DNA from: Dermacentor variabilis
Taxonomy: Eukaryota > Arthropoda > Arachnida > Ixodida > Ixodidae
Assembly: GCF_050947875.1 (NCBI RefSeq)
Contig: NC_134569.1
Span: 39,039,277 to 39,103,276, forward strand
Direction: 5' to 3'
DNA: 64,000 bases
Program-made: the position numbers and the translations under genes
The notes under the pieces: model-generated
Told to the model about the DNA's origin: nothing
What the model saw: only the letters and a program-made list of their open reading frames with translations
Database searches by the model: none
In this document: positions 12,701 to 27,700 of the stretch, one piece after another
How positions within the stretch are numbered: position 1 is the stretch's first letter
Layout of the letters: each line of letters begins with the position of its first letter

Positions 12701-15700
12701 GCTTTGTGTAGAACAGGCTGTGCCTAAATGTGAAAATTGACTGGTGAATGTGCTTGGTGCATTTTTTAAAAAGTCCTTTTGGAATGAGAAAAATCAGGCT
12801 GTGTGTTCTGCATGGAAAAATGTTAGTACGAGGCTGATATGATCTTGCCTGTTAGGCTCATTTATTGATTGATTGATGGACATGCCTAAGAAACACAAAG
12901 GCCATTAGAAACATGGTAATTAAATGCTAAGCTAATTTTGTCCATTTGGGGTTACTTGACTTACACCTAGGGTTCAGTGCATTTGGTTCAAACCAAAAAG
13001 AAAATAAAGGTATACCAATTTGTTTTCACAAATTCCATTTTAACCAAAAAGGGTCAATGAAAGTATATTTTCCAGAGATATAAGATGGCAATTGACTTGC
13101 AGCCTTAAGCCTACATGCACTATAATGCGAAAAGCGTTGTTGAAGTCAAGGTCATCTGCCATTCAAGAAATCTTCACTCTTTTCTGATTTTGCGCCTGTT
13201 TTGCCTATTGCTGTGACAAAGTTGAGAAGCAGGAAGGTTGGTATGGAGGGGGGGGGGGAGAATGTGCCAATGGGTTGAAGGAGGCCTGGTCGAGGTGCTT
13301 GCGGTCTTTTCACTGCATTGGGTTAAAAGGGCAAGGCCGATGGTGGTAATGTGGGGTCGTATCTGTACCTTGTAATTTTTTTCTATATGTGTTCATTGCA
13401 GCTTTGTACCTGCATAATGTTATTAATGAAGTCTCATTTTATTTGGGCTCAAATATCAAATGCATTCTTTAAATTCTCGCAAAGTTTATTTGCCCTAAGG
13501 CACTGCACCCTTCCTAAAAAGCTTTGTTGTTTGGTGTATTTAATGCAATTGAAGCATTGAAGAGGAGAATGTGCATTCATACAGCGCATTTCAGGGTCAA
13601 CAAAATTAGCAAACCAGATATTCACAGAAAAAAAGAAAGCAAGTCGTAAGTTTGACGTAAGGTACTATCGACCGGAAGAAGTCGTTGAAAGTTCCTCATC
13701 TATAAAGATATATTCACTGTAAGGAAACATATTTTCTTGTGGAAGTAAAAATCTAGAAATGTGTGGCAAATTTTGTAAATATATAAAAGAAACGAGAATG
13801 CTGAATCCTACTTGCACCCATAGCTTGGTGCACATGAATTGTCGCATTCTCTCTTCATCAGAATGCAACTGCTGCAGCCAGGCATCGAACCTCCAACTTC
13901 ATGCACACCAGCGGAATGCAGTTCTGATAACTTATAGTTAAGGCGCATGCAAATATTTGAAAATTTGGAATACCATCGAATATAATATTTTTTTAATATC
14001 TGTATTCCATTCAAAAACTATGCATTCGAAAGTGTTCCAATATTCAGTTTAATACGAGTATTCGAAACAACGAGGTTATATTGATGGCTGTATGGGAGAA
14101 AACGCAGTTCTTAGTGTTTGTTTCTATCTAATCTAAGAATATGGGTATGATTTTGTGCTGCTGGCAAAACTTTGCCTGTAAAGCATGCACAACCACTAGA
14201 CAGACAAGCAATGCGGGAAAGCCAGCCTCGCAGCAGCAAAGGGCACGGGTTTATGCAAAGTGAGCGTGCACTTAGAGTGCAGCGAAAGAGGATGGGAGCG
14301 ACTGTGCAAGGAATCCAACTGCAATAAAAATGCAATTTGCGGGAATGCAGGTCCAATGGGCCGATCCTCAGCAGTGATGCCCCAATCCTAAGCTTATTGC
14401 TTGACAGCAAATGTGATGAGTGACAGCTAGCACAGGATCGAATACCTCAGACTTTACATGCATTTGATGCTATATTATATAATAACACACAGGTTGGCGA
14501 GAACAGAGAGCTGCTGGGAATTACTCAGTTTTCCAAGTTAACACGAGTCAAATATACAATCCTTTAGTATAACGGCTTACTAGTCAAATTTTTTACCATT
14601 GACAATGCAATTGTGGTGTTCCAACGTGTTGAAATAACCAAACCTGCTGATAAATGCATGTGTGTATAATTATTTGATATTTGAAGCTGTCTTTGTATTT
14701 GAAAATTTTGATATTCACTCTTTCCTACTTATAATGTAACCGCTTATATTGCAGAACTGCCTATAACGCAGTCTTTTCTAACTCTTGTTTACCCTCCCAT
14801 AAAACTCCATGAATACGCATACTGCTTATAGTGCAGCCGCGCGAGACGAAATACCGGTTGTAATGCTGCGGCTGGAAGGTCCCACAGACAAGTGAGAAAG
14901 CGAGGTGCGCCAGCCGAAAGGAGAGCGTTGAGGGCTTTACAGAGGAGGAGACGACGCAGAGCAAGTGAACAATGAACGGAAAAAAGAAAGCTGTGGCTGC
15001 AGCTTGTTGCTGGCGCAAGTGGGTTGCCTAAGCAACGGAAAAGCCCTTGCTCTAGCTGCTGGTCAGTGCTGTACCGAAAGTCTGCGGATTCTCGCTCTTT
15101 GGTTCTTTAGTTTGTGTGCAGAAAGTAAATACAGTTTTTTATGACTCTGGCAATGCAGGCAGATTGTTTCATGTTCGCCCATTGCATACCTGCCAACCCT
15201 CCCGATTCACCCAGGAGACTCCCGATTTTTTACAGAACTTTCCAATTGTATGATCAATGTCTTATATATCTCCAGAAAAGTGGTCTCTGTACACGCAATA
15301 ATGGTTTTTGTGAAACTGGCACCGCGGAATCTACAGCCACATCATAATCGTCAGCATCACCAACAACGGCCGCACTAGCACCATCGGTATCATCGACTAA
15401 GCAGCTGAATACGGTGCCTAGTAAGCCGACCAAAGCCAGAGCCAATGTAGCTCTTTCATGCATGCCTTCCTCCTTGGTGCATCTTGTTGCTGCTGCATGT
15501 GTTTATGATTAGTGTTGGCTAGGCATGTGTGTGCGGTGCACCGTGCAAAGTTACAATCCTCGTGTGCTTGATGCGATGGCACTATCAAAGCCCAAGAAAA
15601 GGTATTTGCAGAAGTTTCTGCGACCTTATACTTCTGAATTTCCATGCTTTTTGACATTAAGAAAAGGCGAACATTTTGCATTTTGTACAATGTGTGGATG

Positions 15701-18700
15701 CTATGTCAGCGTGTCTCATGGTGGCAAAGGCGACTGGAAACTGCATGTTTCCACAGCGAAGCATCAAAGCTATGTTCGCATCGCTGAGCAGCAAGACAAC
15801 ATAGTGAAATTTCTCCGGAACAACTGTGATGCCAGTGTCATACATGTTGATTGCCTGGTTACCGGATTCCTTGTCGAACACTACCTACCCCTTAAGTGTC
15901 AGCGACCATGTTGGGCCTCTTCTACAGAAAATGTTTCCGAAATGCGACGAGGTGAAGTGTTATGGATGTGGACGCAACTCTGAAACTCAACTCTTAAGAA
16001 TGCGGAGGTGTCCAACCTGAAATTTATTTCTCAAGCATCGCTCTCGAGTCCGTTTCTTTATTCAGAGTTTCCCTCAGCTGCTGCCCCGAGATACCAATGA
16101 ATCTGCCGAACACGCTTTAGATGCTCTCGAAGCTGAGTTTGCCACACTACAGGCGTACAGTCTTCAAGAGGACATTCTGAATGAAGAAAGGTGGGACGTG
16201 CAGTGGTCTATGTTTGGAAAATGAAAAACACTGATGGAAAACATGTTTCACCGAGTTGCTGAGGTGATGCTCGATTTACTCGTGATACCACATAGCAAGG
16301 CAGTGTGCGAGAGGATTTTTAGCACGGAGCAGCCCTACAACATCTGCTTGTGAAGGGCTGTCAGTCTGGACCATGTTTTGAGCAAAGCTACTCTGACAAC
16401 TGTTTGAAGGGAGCAGAGTCTGCTTCTGCAAGGTTCCTGCAAAAGAACTTGTTGAACAATGCCTGAAAATTTGAACAAACCCCCCCTCCCCCCGGTTTCA
16501 TTGGAATTTGAAACAGTGAATACCCCCCCCATTGGCGCAAATAAAGGTCTCCCGTTTTTTGATCTCGCCAGGTTGGCAGGTATGCCATTGCAATGCGCAT
16601 CGTTGTGAAGTGCAGTATGTACGCGACCTTGACTCCGTGATGCTGTCAGTTTAAGCTGTGTTCCACAAATTCAGTTCGTAACTTGTAAGCTTTATGTTCA
16701 AACGTGAGCCTTCACTGTTCTTACCAGTACACACAGATACAAGTCAGTTAAGCGTTCGCAGTAGCTGCTGCGGCTGATCTGCGCCATACCCAAACTTCAA
16801 GTTTTCTGCCCGCAATTAAACCTTGGGGCGGGATCTCCATTTAATTAATTTTCTACAGGTACAAACATGTACAATGGTGAGCTTTCTGCAATGCCATGCT
16901 GTTGGCACCCCTGCCGGCTAGGCTGAACAGGGCTGCCTTGTCAGTAGCTCGCAACCAAAGTTGCGGTTTGGTGTCAAGTCAATGAAATACATACTTTGCA
17001 GTGACTGTATGGCATTTGGAAAGTTGAGCAACCACTTCAACAATGAAAATGAGGGCACAGGGGTCATATGCAACGCTCCAATGGTGGCAACCTGGATCGC
17101 GGTCTCCATGTTTTCGACCTGGTGCAGAGCAGTTCGAGAAATCTAATGAGGCAGTTTACGATACTGCAGGAAATTTCAAATAATTAAGCAGGTTTTCAAG
17201 AATTAGTTGGTGTCTTCCTTCCTCTATAAAATCTTTTCAATGTGTTACTCTGCTTCATGTGAAGACACGGGTCCTCGGACATTAGCCTTTCATTGTTCGT
17301 AAACTTAAACGGGTGTGAACATCCCAGTCGCATGCTTTGGTTTTCGGATATGCGTAGCTGGTTGGCCTACAAGCTGGTGTTAGAGGTACGTTTACAATGT
17401 CATTTATATAAAATAAGAAAGAAGTGGCTCAAGTATAGACCCCTGTGGGACACCGTATCTTATCTTGCCCATTTGTGACTTCGGGTGCTGCATATCTGTA
17501 TACTGAAACCGATTAATAAGGTAACACTTTATTAAATTAAGGGGAGTACCTCTTATTCCATATTCATTCAGCTTTTTACAAAAGAATTTCATGCTTGGTT
17601 GAATCAAAAGCTTTCTTAAAATCAAGAAATGTTCCAATTGTGTGATGTTCTTGCTCAAAATGTTCAATAATTGGATCTTTAATAGATAATACGGAATTTT
17701 CAGTACACTTGTTCTTCTGAAATCCATATTGATGTTCTATTATAAATTTATTTTTTTTGAGCTACAGAAGTTTGCAATTCGCACCATATATGACTCATTC
17801 TATAATTTTTGAAAGAATTGGCAAAACAGAACTGGGCCTATAGTTCATGTAATTTTCATCACCACCTTTGTGAATAATGGATACTCGAGCTATTTTCAAT
17901 TTCTTCAGAAACGTTCCAGTGCCCAAAATAAGGTTGCCAATATGTGCAAATGGTGTGCTAATGTGCTTTGAAGCTGCTTTTAAAGCTGTGCGTCACGGAG
18001 GTCCTCATGCTTGATGCTGCCCAAGCGAGTGTTTCACTTCGTTTTTGGTGGAAAAGGAGCGTCGAGCATGCCACAGACTGGTCGCCCTGGCCAACGCAGC
18101 AGAGGACTTTGTCACCATGAGCGTTCCCCTACATCGGCTTGATGCCTGAACGGCGCCGCATCTGCCGGGGTGACTTCTGTCAGTACAAAGTTCGCCCCAG
18201 TCGACAGGACCGATCGAAATGATAACGCAACATGAACAGAACGAACGAAAACAAAAGTAGCACGTATTTCCAATAGTGCAAAGCGCATGTGAAGATCGGG
18301 CCGATTAGCACGCAGATGTGTTGGATACACGGTGCCGAACTTAACATTGCTTCAACAAACGTCAATCTCACCTGTATGTGTGATCTCGGGACCGATCAAT
18401 GATGAGCCACACTTACGAACATATTAGCGTCAAGCATTCCACGAAGGCTTACAGCCCGTTACCACATCGGCCAGACTGCAGAGGCCATCAGGCCTAATTG
18501 ACGCTACTTCCTCGGGCGTCGGCAACCGAAGATACGGTTTGGTGCTGAATCAGTGCAGATCTATTTGCAGCAGCCATGTGACACTCGGAAAGCTGACAAA
18601 CCACCTTGGAAGTGAAAGTGAGTGCACGAGATGGCAACAAAGTTGTTCACGGCCATCATCTTTGCGATGTGCTGTACTGCGGCCTCTCGTTCCTGACACT

Positions 18701-21700
18701 GTTCGTAGACACACATCGGTCTCTTTTTGTAGCTTCGAGGAACCCGTCACAAAACTAGCTTTAGTTTTGCACAGCGGGCACGAAAATGCCATATTCCGGT
18801 TGCATGCATTTGCAGGGACGGGAGATGAATGTAAGGGCGGTGGGGGGAGGCAAGGCGCACTACCATCGCGCAACCTTGCTATGACTCCCCAGATTTCAGA
18901 ACCTTTGACAGGTTGAAAGGTTAACAGCGCACACAGACGGCAAAAGGGAGGTGAACAACAGGACACAGTGCTTATATTTGCTGCCTTATATTTGCCACCT
19001 TTGACAGGTGGCAAATCGTGCCGAACTTGACATTGAAAAGGCGCCTCCTCTCTACCGTTGGTGCCGGCTGCGTGCAGAGCGGTGTTCGAGTCGTGATGCA
19101 TGGTCCTTTCGTCTGTCGTGCAGATAGGCCTGCAGATAGGATAAGTTGGGGTGGCCCTTCTGTGTTTTGGAGAAATACTGGAAGTCAAAACTTTTAATAT
19201 AATAAATAAAAGGTTGCTACAAATCAGGAGTAACTATTAAACTGAGAACCTCGTCAGTATTCAGTACGATGGAATGTCACAAATTAATTAGTTTCAGAGG
19301 GAAAAAGCAGCTTGATTCTATTCAAATTCTATTGATAAAAAAGTAATTTCCAGACCTTTATATACTAGGAATGAGCTGTAATCAATGCTGCCATACCAAT
19401 TTGGTGTTCACTTTAATAAGAGTAGAGCATACTGTATATCTTGATTTCTATTTACCTTACTTACTGATAACTTGCAACATTTTTGTTATGCAATGCTAGT
19501 AGACTCGCAAGCATATGCAACACCATATTTTCTTGCCCAAAATTTGTAGCGTTAGAATTTTGTGAAAAATTTTATCATGTCCAATACTCAGCTTTCTTTT
19601 CTTGATTTCATTCGAAATCTGCTGTTTGGTATTGGCACACCCCTAGTTATAAGCAGTGTATGCTGTACCATAGGTACTGATCCACCACAATGGTTGAGCC
19701 ATTAGAGGAGGCAAAGGTCATCAACTGAAGTTAGTGCATTAATGGGCCCCTCACTACATTTGGGCATTGTAAACAGACAAGCATGTTGCGTAGATCACAC
19801 GCTGACGATTAAGCTTGTAAAGCATCAGACAGCTCCGTGGCATGAGAACAGTTTAAATTTCAACAAAAGCGCATGTGCCCTTTTTTTCGAAGGAGCTCCG
19901 CTTCCTGCCGAAGAACCAAGCTGACACACATAAACGCCTAAGTCACACTGCGTTAAACATCACCAGTTATGGCACGTGAATTCATTAAATCATCTGATGC
20001 AGGGTGCTCAAGACCACCACTGGAAGTGCACTGCGTTGCTAAAGATTAAGAGAAGAAAAAATAAAGGGGTGTGGCTCGTGGCTTGAATGTGACGCAGTCC
20101 CTCGGCTCTGGCAGAGGAGCAATGTCGCCTTGTTGACGCTAGTCGAGGCAAAGGGAGAGTTTGTTGATGCTGGCACTGGAGCTCGCCTCCTTGCAGCATG
20201 GTAACAGAACATTCTAAACCACATTTTCACTGATGTGTAAATTGTGTCATAGTGAATTGTCACTCAACACCCGGCGAAAAGGGATATGCTTACTGTTGTA
20301 AGAATGGCCAGTTTCAGGGAACGTATTAATCGGCATCAACTAACCTTGGCAAGGCCTGTATGCTGAAACCTTATCTTTGCATAGTGTGCACAGAGCCTCA
20401 GTTCCAGCTTATAAGGGGTGATCACAGATGAGCAGCTACAGTACAGTTTATATATAATCGGTTTGTGTGACCATGTACGGTAACACTTGTAGTAAATGTA
20501 CTGCTGTCGCAACTTTCCACTCTGCAGCAGTTGCATGGTGTTTTGTGTTGGTAGTTGGCGATATACCATGGGCTCCTTTAGTGGTCGAGTGCACATGCAG
20601 TTGTGGCTCACCCCTTTTGTTGGAACTAACTGGGCAAGCAGTGATTCCAACTGTTTTGCTTTATAAGACGGCACAAAATGCTATCTTTGTGTTAAGTAAC
20701 TGCTGTCATAACTGTTGTAACTGTTGTAACTTTGTTGTTTTGTAATTATCTGGTGTTTACATGTCTGCATGTCCTCCCTTATGTAATGCTTTTAGACCCT
20801 TACGGGGGAAATAATTGACAGTGTGCATACGAACATAGCACGTATGTACACAAAATAGTTTTAGTCACTGGAAACTCACGAGTGCAGACATACACTGCTG
20901 CCTGAATAATCGTGAGGCAAGTGGGCAAATAACGACAAAGATATGCAGGGAATTCTGCGATTATTGCTTTGGTGCCTGCTATAAAAGTACCTAAGATTGC
21001 AAATTGTCTCGCATGGGGTGGGAAGGCAGCTGACATGCGTAAGAAACATAATATGTTTGTTGCGTATAAAACTCATGGAACTGAAGCTCTATTGTGTGCA
21101 CCAGAATAACATGGTTAAGCATCCACTGAGCAGGAGCAGATAGATTTAAATGCATACATGAGGTTGGTTGGGTAAATAAAACATACCCACAGTTACATTC
21201 TCATTATGTGGCGCCCTTCTATGCAGCACAAGTCAGTGTACCTGGGTTCGGACGATGGTGTCCGGCAGGTGCGTCTGGACCTGTGTCGTGGCCGACATCT
21301 GAGCTGCCTGCGCTGCGTTCGGGATCCCTATTGTGGCTGGGACAGGGACCACCATGAGTGCCGCTCCTACGTGACAGGGTGAGCTGTGAGCAGGCATTCC
21401 TTCACAAAAAACAATGCTAGGCTCAGATGACGCTTGCATTTGCATGCACTCGTTGCTTTGTGCAACTACTCACAGAAGATTTCAAAACACAGAAGCGTCA
21501 AAACTAAACAAAACTGAGTTTTCACGGTCCTAGTATGAAACTACGAATCGAGATAGGTGGTCTGAAGTTTACTGTGTCAGATGTACCGTATCTACACGAT
21601 TGTAAGTCGACCCATTTTTTAAAATTTGAAAATCTGAAATGGGGGAGTTGACTTACAATCGAAACCAAAACATGGCACCGCCAAAAAAAGCGAGACCAAC

Positions 21701-24700
21701 AAGATATCAGGGGAGCTACAACGTAGTTACAATTTTATGTTTGGTCTATGGCCCTACCTATAGTTTTCGCTATCCTGCACATTTGTTCGCTTTACGGAAG
21801 GGTTTTTCAACAGTTTTCAGAGTTTTACAGTGCACACAACACTTATGGGGGGGTGTCGATAGTTGATGGAAGTGCCGCTGTTCCATTTGCAGCGGCACTC
21901 CCAGAACGGCGACGCTTGCAGGGTGTATCGATAGTTTCTCTTTCCCTGTAACACATTCGACTCGACTGCCGGCAATGTGCAACCTGTGGTGCTGCTTCCA
22001 TGCTTCCTCGTCGTCATGAGGGCTCCAGGCCCACTTAACATATGGCGCTCATTCACAGCAGCGTTCAAGAGGGCTGCCGTCCTTTACGCTGAAGAAACAA
22101 ACCGCTGCACAGTGGGCCGCAAGTTCGATGTTTCTGAATGGGTGGTGCGAGAGTGGTGACTGTAGCGAAGCAAAATTTTCACCCTGTGACGGCAAGCGAA
22201 GAATTTCCCACGGGCCAAAATCGGAACGCTTGCAAGCTTGCGGCGTACGTCGCTGAAATCTGATTTGTCCCTGCCAGTGGAAATGCGACGTGGTCATGAA
22301 ACAAGCCCGGACCTTCGCCTTTTAAGGACCTGCTCCACCATGAGTATGAGTGGCTGGTAGCAGAAGACCGCGAACTTACGCCAACCGGACCTGTCAAAGG
22401 AGCCTCCCTAACGGCTGTGTGTAGTTGGGTGCATTTGGCGTGGGCTGCTGTTCCACAAGACGTCGTGGTGCGGCCGTTTGCCAAGTGTAGAATTTCGCTG
22501 GATGTCGATGCACTGTGGGACCGTAGCAGCGATGACGATGGCAGAACTAGTGAGGACAATGGCACAAGTGAATACGAGTAGTCCAGTGACCATGCCAGCT
22601 ACCAATAAATTTTCGTTATCGAATGCGCCCTCGGGTATGTTTTTTCTTTCCCCTGTCACACGCGATATGGATATGGTAACTCTTTTGTTACCACATCTAT
22701 TCAGTTCGATCACTAGTGATTGATGCTATAAATTGCAGATTTCAGCATGTTGAAGTGGTTTCTCGTGCACTTAGCACCACCCAGTGGTTAGTCCAGGCTT
22801 TGCACTTCTAAAATGAGTTTAATTTTTCCAGCTCTAATGACGTGATTTCTGACAGACCTTTTCATGAACTAATGTGTGTGTGTTGTAGCGAAAAGGGGCA
22901 TGGCTGTTACCCCTGCCGCACTCAAGAAAGAAGCACGCCGCTCAGGATTATGCCACACTAACATAAATTTTTTGTGGTTAAAAGGCTCCCAGAAAGTGAA
23001 AAATCAAATTATGTCGTGGGCTTTTCCATCTTACATTGCTTAGAGGGGATAATTACCTGGAAATGATGCCAGCTGTTCGCTAGTGAAGTTTGCTTTAGAG
23101 CCCGAATAGTTTTATTCCACCAAAGAGCATTTCTGAAGGTCTGTCGCATGTACAACATGTGGACCTGACATGTTCAGCCAGTTTCCAAGAGCTTCAGTTT
23201 CGCTTCTCTTGTTAAATCCCAACGAGGAGTGCTGCCGGTGCTACTACACATTTATCAGAAGTTGCTCCCATGGCGGCGGTATCCCATGCAACTTCATCGT
23301 GAGAAAAGCACCCTGCTCGGAAATAAGGTGCACCCGGGCCTGAATTTAGTGATGAGGACTCGACCTAAGAACCTGAAGATGGCAGCAAACCAGATTCAAG
23401 CTCTCACAGCGACAATGTTTTGAGTCAGCCTGGGACATCTGCAGCTGTTTACCGGCGAGTTTCGTGTACAGTTGAATGGTCTCCTTCCTTGTGTGCTTAT
23501 CCCCCGATCTTTGTGCAAGACCTCAAGGCTGTACTGATTATCAGCAGGGTGCGTACTTCGCTTGGCAGCAAAGAAAATTCAGTTCATGCCAACAAGGCCA
23601 GCTGGAGCACATCTTGGCCCAGCACTACAGAGTAGTGCAAAACAGTTTACAATGGTGTGGACTTTCTTTCTGCTCTTCTCGCTGCAGAGGTGATAAAGAC
23701 CATCTGGAAAAATACAAACAATGCTTGGATGCATATTCTGGAGTTTCCCAGCAACGCTGAGAGAGATTGGTCTTGGAAAGAGGTGACTCCAGGCGAACTG
23801 GTGAAGTTCATTGAAGTTCTCGTTAGACCTTCCTTAGAAGATGCCGAAAAGGCAAAACTGCTAAGTGTGTTATACAAAAACTGCAAAGTTAAAAATTTTT
23901 TTTTTGTGCGAAAAGTGCAGAGTGCTACGCTTAAAAAAAAGAGAGAGAGAGGGAAAAGAAAGCAACAACAACAACAAGAAGTGCTTCACCGGATGGCACG
24001 AGCGATGAAGTGCATCCTGGTCTTTGTTTCTTTTTTGTATCCAAAGAATGGCAGTGCACAGAGCATTTATATTCTCAGAAATTATTTCATGGTATTTATC
24101 TTTGAAATTTATATTCTGAATTTCCTTTGATAGTGATGTTCTTGTATATATAATTTTATCAAGTACCCACAAAAATGGTGCTTTCTTAAATTTTTATATG
24201 TTACTAAATTTCTTGCTTTGCAACATATGCTTTTGGAAAGAGTATTTCTTTTAAGTACAATTTGCTATGCTGCAATGTGTGCTGTGATATTATTTGTAGT
24301 GTCAAAAAATTTTTTTATGAGACCTATAGATACCGGCCATTTCTTTGCCTAACGAAAGAGTTAATTAAATTAACCACTACTCCAGGACCTAGCCATGTTA
24401 GCTGCAAGACTGCGCAAACCGCTGTAGCGTAACGAAAACACGTCATGTACAACGTCATATTTATCACACAAGGACATTGTTATCGCCTATCTTTCATACA
24501 TTGCGTATTCATACTGAGGTGGAAAAAAATGAAAAGTTGCTGTCTGTAATAACTTTTATCGAAACAAGACAGGGCTTTCTAATTGCCATGAAGGCATGGT
24601 AAATTTGTGTTTATGTTTGCCTTTCATTTAGAAATTAAAATGTGCCTTGTGATTCGCTGTCCTTGCTGTGCTAAACTGGTGTCTCTTATTTTAGCATCCA

Positions 24701-27700
24701 TTATCATTATTTTTACTTCTGCAGTTTCCTGCAAGATGTGAGCAATGCTACTCCAGACATCTGTGAAGAAAGTGAGTTTTGCATGAATTTATAAATTGAC
24801 TCCTCCTGGTACTCCCTTTTAATGGGAAAATGGTGCACTCGTTATCACTTGGCTCCTTATACTAGAAGTGCCATAGGCACCATGTAAACTATAATGCAGA
24901 CAAGGTTTCATTGATCGAACCAAGTCTTGTTGAAAGAGTCAAATGACTGGAATGAGATTGATCAAAATGAGCAAGGCAAACAAAAATTCGATTGACCAGG
25001 AGCTTTTTCAGAAATATTTCGATTGGTGAATTTTACAATGGTCTTGTTATAGTTTACTATCTTTAAACGAATCAGCATAAATTATGGGCATTTAAATTCA
25101 AAGCTTTCCATATTGTGATCAGATTATTATCTAGTTTTTCATCTTCAGCTGGCTATTTAGGAATATTTGAGCACCTTGTGCACTTTCTTGACATAAATTT
25201 GTTAACGATACATTCATTCCGTTAACAATGTTGAAATGGAATGTTTTAGATGATTGTGCAGTTAAACCTCGATACAAAAAACTTTAGTATAATGAAATTC
25301 TGAATATAATGAAGGATTGAGCATTTTATAACCTCTTGTCCATAGAACACCATGTATTTAAAACCTCACTACAGTCCAATCTCGTTAATTCAAACACGCT
25401 TGATTCAAACTTCTGGTTTATTCTAACTGACGCCGGGGTCCTGTCAAAGTTGTGTGTATTCCAGTGGGTGAAAATTCCCGGTAATGCTCTGAGCAGCACG
25501 CCTACTCACGCGATGGCTCCTCTGACCAGCATTGTTCTGACTCTGCCATAGACGAAAGGCTTAGGAGAGACCCCTAAATGCCGCATGTGGAGAAAAAAAA
25601 AAAGAAAGTGGTGGAAATTTCACTCTCTCTCAAAAGGCAAGGTCACCGTTTCTGTGTCGTGCCGTAATGCCCCTACCAGACTAGCAGACAGCGCGTGCCG
25701 CGAAAGGGATATGTCCTGGGTAAAATTTTCGTGCCTTGCTGTGGCGCTAAGTGAGCCGCGAGCAGAGGAGACTAATAAGAGTGACCCCTACAGTGACATA
25801 CGCGCAGGAAACTGGTATCATGTGGACCTGCCCGACCGCTCTATTTGTCTGGTACAGCCGGACTGCTTGTTTTGCGCTATTATCTGCTCACGTCAGCTCT
25901 TGCTTACGCTTGTTTTGGTTGGCTTCATTGGTCTCGTCCGCATTTTTTTTCTTTTACATTTACGTGCCTAAACCGAGACGCCCAGATGGAAAGGTTGTTT
26001 CATATGACAGTGCACCATATCCGATTCTGTAATACAAGACAGACCCTAAATACAAAGATGCGAAGGCTACACTCAGTACACCGTTCTCCTTGTCTTTGGA
26101 ATGCGGCGATGTTGCAACAAAAGGTTGCACAGCAACATGGTTATGATCAGTGGCAACTTCATCATTTTAATAAGACATGACTCACGTTAAGAATGCAGAA
26201 CGAAGAACGTAAACACAACACCGATCTGTCAGCAGACAAAGGAATAAACATGCAAGCATGCAGAGGGAAGCAGCGGAAGCCCAGCCCAGCTGCGGCAACT
26301 CTGCTGCTTCAGTGGCAGAGGTAATTAGCGCCATCCAGCAATCGAGTGGGAAAACAAATCCGCTTCCCTCCCACCCTTTCTCGCAACTACGCTCTTCTCG
26401 CCCCTCACCTTCGACAATCTCCACAGGCGCCCGTCTCTGCGCCAGTGCTGCAAGCCCAGCTGGCCTGGTGCCAGCTTTGCCAGATCCTTGAACTTTTGTT
26501 TTCTGCCGTTATCAGGACACAAGTGTTGGCCGGCGTGGGCAGTTTCGTGGTCTTCGCTCAGTGTGCTTCCGCGTTGCGACGTCTCATGACTCGCACCGTT
26601 TGCGCATCGTGCTATGGTGCACTATTACTTCGAAGTTCTTCCTTTAATTCAGATGAATTTTCAGACCCCTTCAAGTTCAAATTATCGAGATTTGACTGTA
26701 TAACAAGATGTGTTTATACACAATTTAAATGTAACGAAATATCACTATATAGCTGCGAAGGAAAACCAAGGCAATAAAAGGAAACTTCCATGCACGCAGA
26801 TGTTTAAATGGTTGAATTACAAGCAACTGCTTGCAAATGCACCTCTGAAATTGCATGCCGCACGACGAAGAGCGGCTGCCAAATATGTTCCATACGAAGT
26901 CCAAGGGCGGTAGGATCCTCTTGCGCTCCATGTGCTGCATGCTTTGGGTGCAAGTGAAAGTGTGTGAGAGTGAGCTGAGAAATATGATGGCTTGATGAGT
27001 GCAGTCTTCCCACATGAGCAGTGGGAAAGGAAGGGAGGGAAGCAAGCTTGTGGCGACACGACCAAGTGCGCGTGAGGGGAGGGGGGGGGAGGCATAGGTG
27101 GGCAATTTAACGCATGTCTCCTTTTTCTAGTGCTGCCGTGGCTGCACATGGCTGTTATCACGTTTTGAGTGCATGTGCAGCCTGCCCGCCCTGTTTTGGA
27201 GGTAATCTGCCATGTGTGTAAAGAGTGGACATGCCGAGGTGGCATGACATCATGTGTGCTGTCTTCCCGCATGCTTGGTGCTGGAGGTGGCATAATCTCG
27301 AGTTTCGGAGATGCGTTGAAGTGAGAGGCAGACGAAGCATTCGTTCCCCACTGCCTGCGCTTTTCATGATAGGGTCGTCCCACTGCGGACAACACTATCA
27401 GCTGCAGCTGTGGAGTGGACACAAAAGCGTGGCTGGTTTCGCTTCATACTGCCAGTGTGAAGACACTGTTGACATGAAATGAAACCATATCTTTCGTCAC
27501 CAACTCTCAAATTCAGGAAAATTATATATTTTTTTCTCATGCAAGTTTGCTTTTTGCGATTTCCAATCATTCAAAAAATTTCATGGTCCCTTGCGTGTAA
27601 GAAAAATTCATCGGCATTTAGTTATCTACGTAAAAGGTCAAATTTCAGTATTAAGAAATTTCAATATAACAAAGCAAATTGATTATTTTACTGACTTTGT

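Noticed and set aside
18550..19188. 212-codon minus-strand ORF
   Set aside because: It overlaps a + strand ORF of 125 codons, has no recognisable domain, and includes repeat and hairpin sequence (18989-19015). Considered chance.
25585..26180. Overlapping ORFs of 128, 93 and 111 codons
   Set aside because: They are three frames of the same AT/GC-mixed interior of the 25371-26699 element, with no domain.
26817..27422. 201-codon minus-strand ORF
   Set aside because: His/Pro/Ser-rich composition with overlapping ORFs in four other frames and no motif. It spans non-conserved intron sequence.
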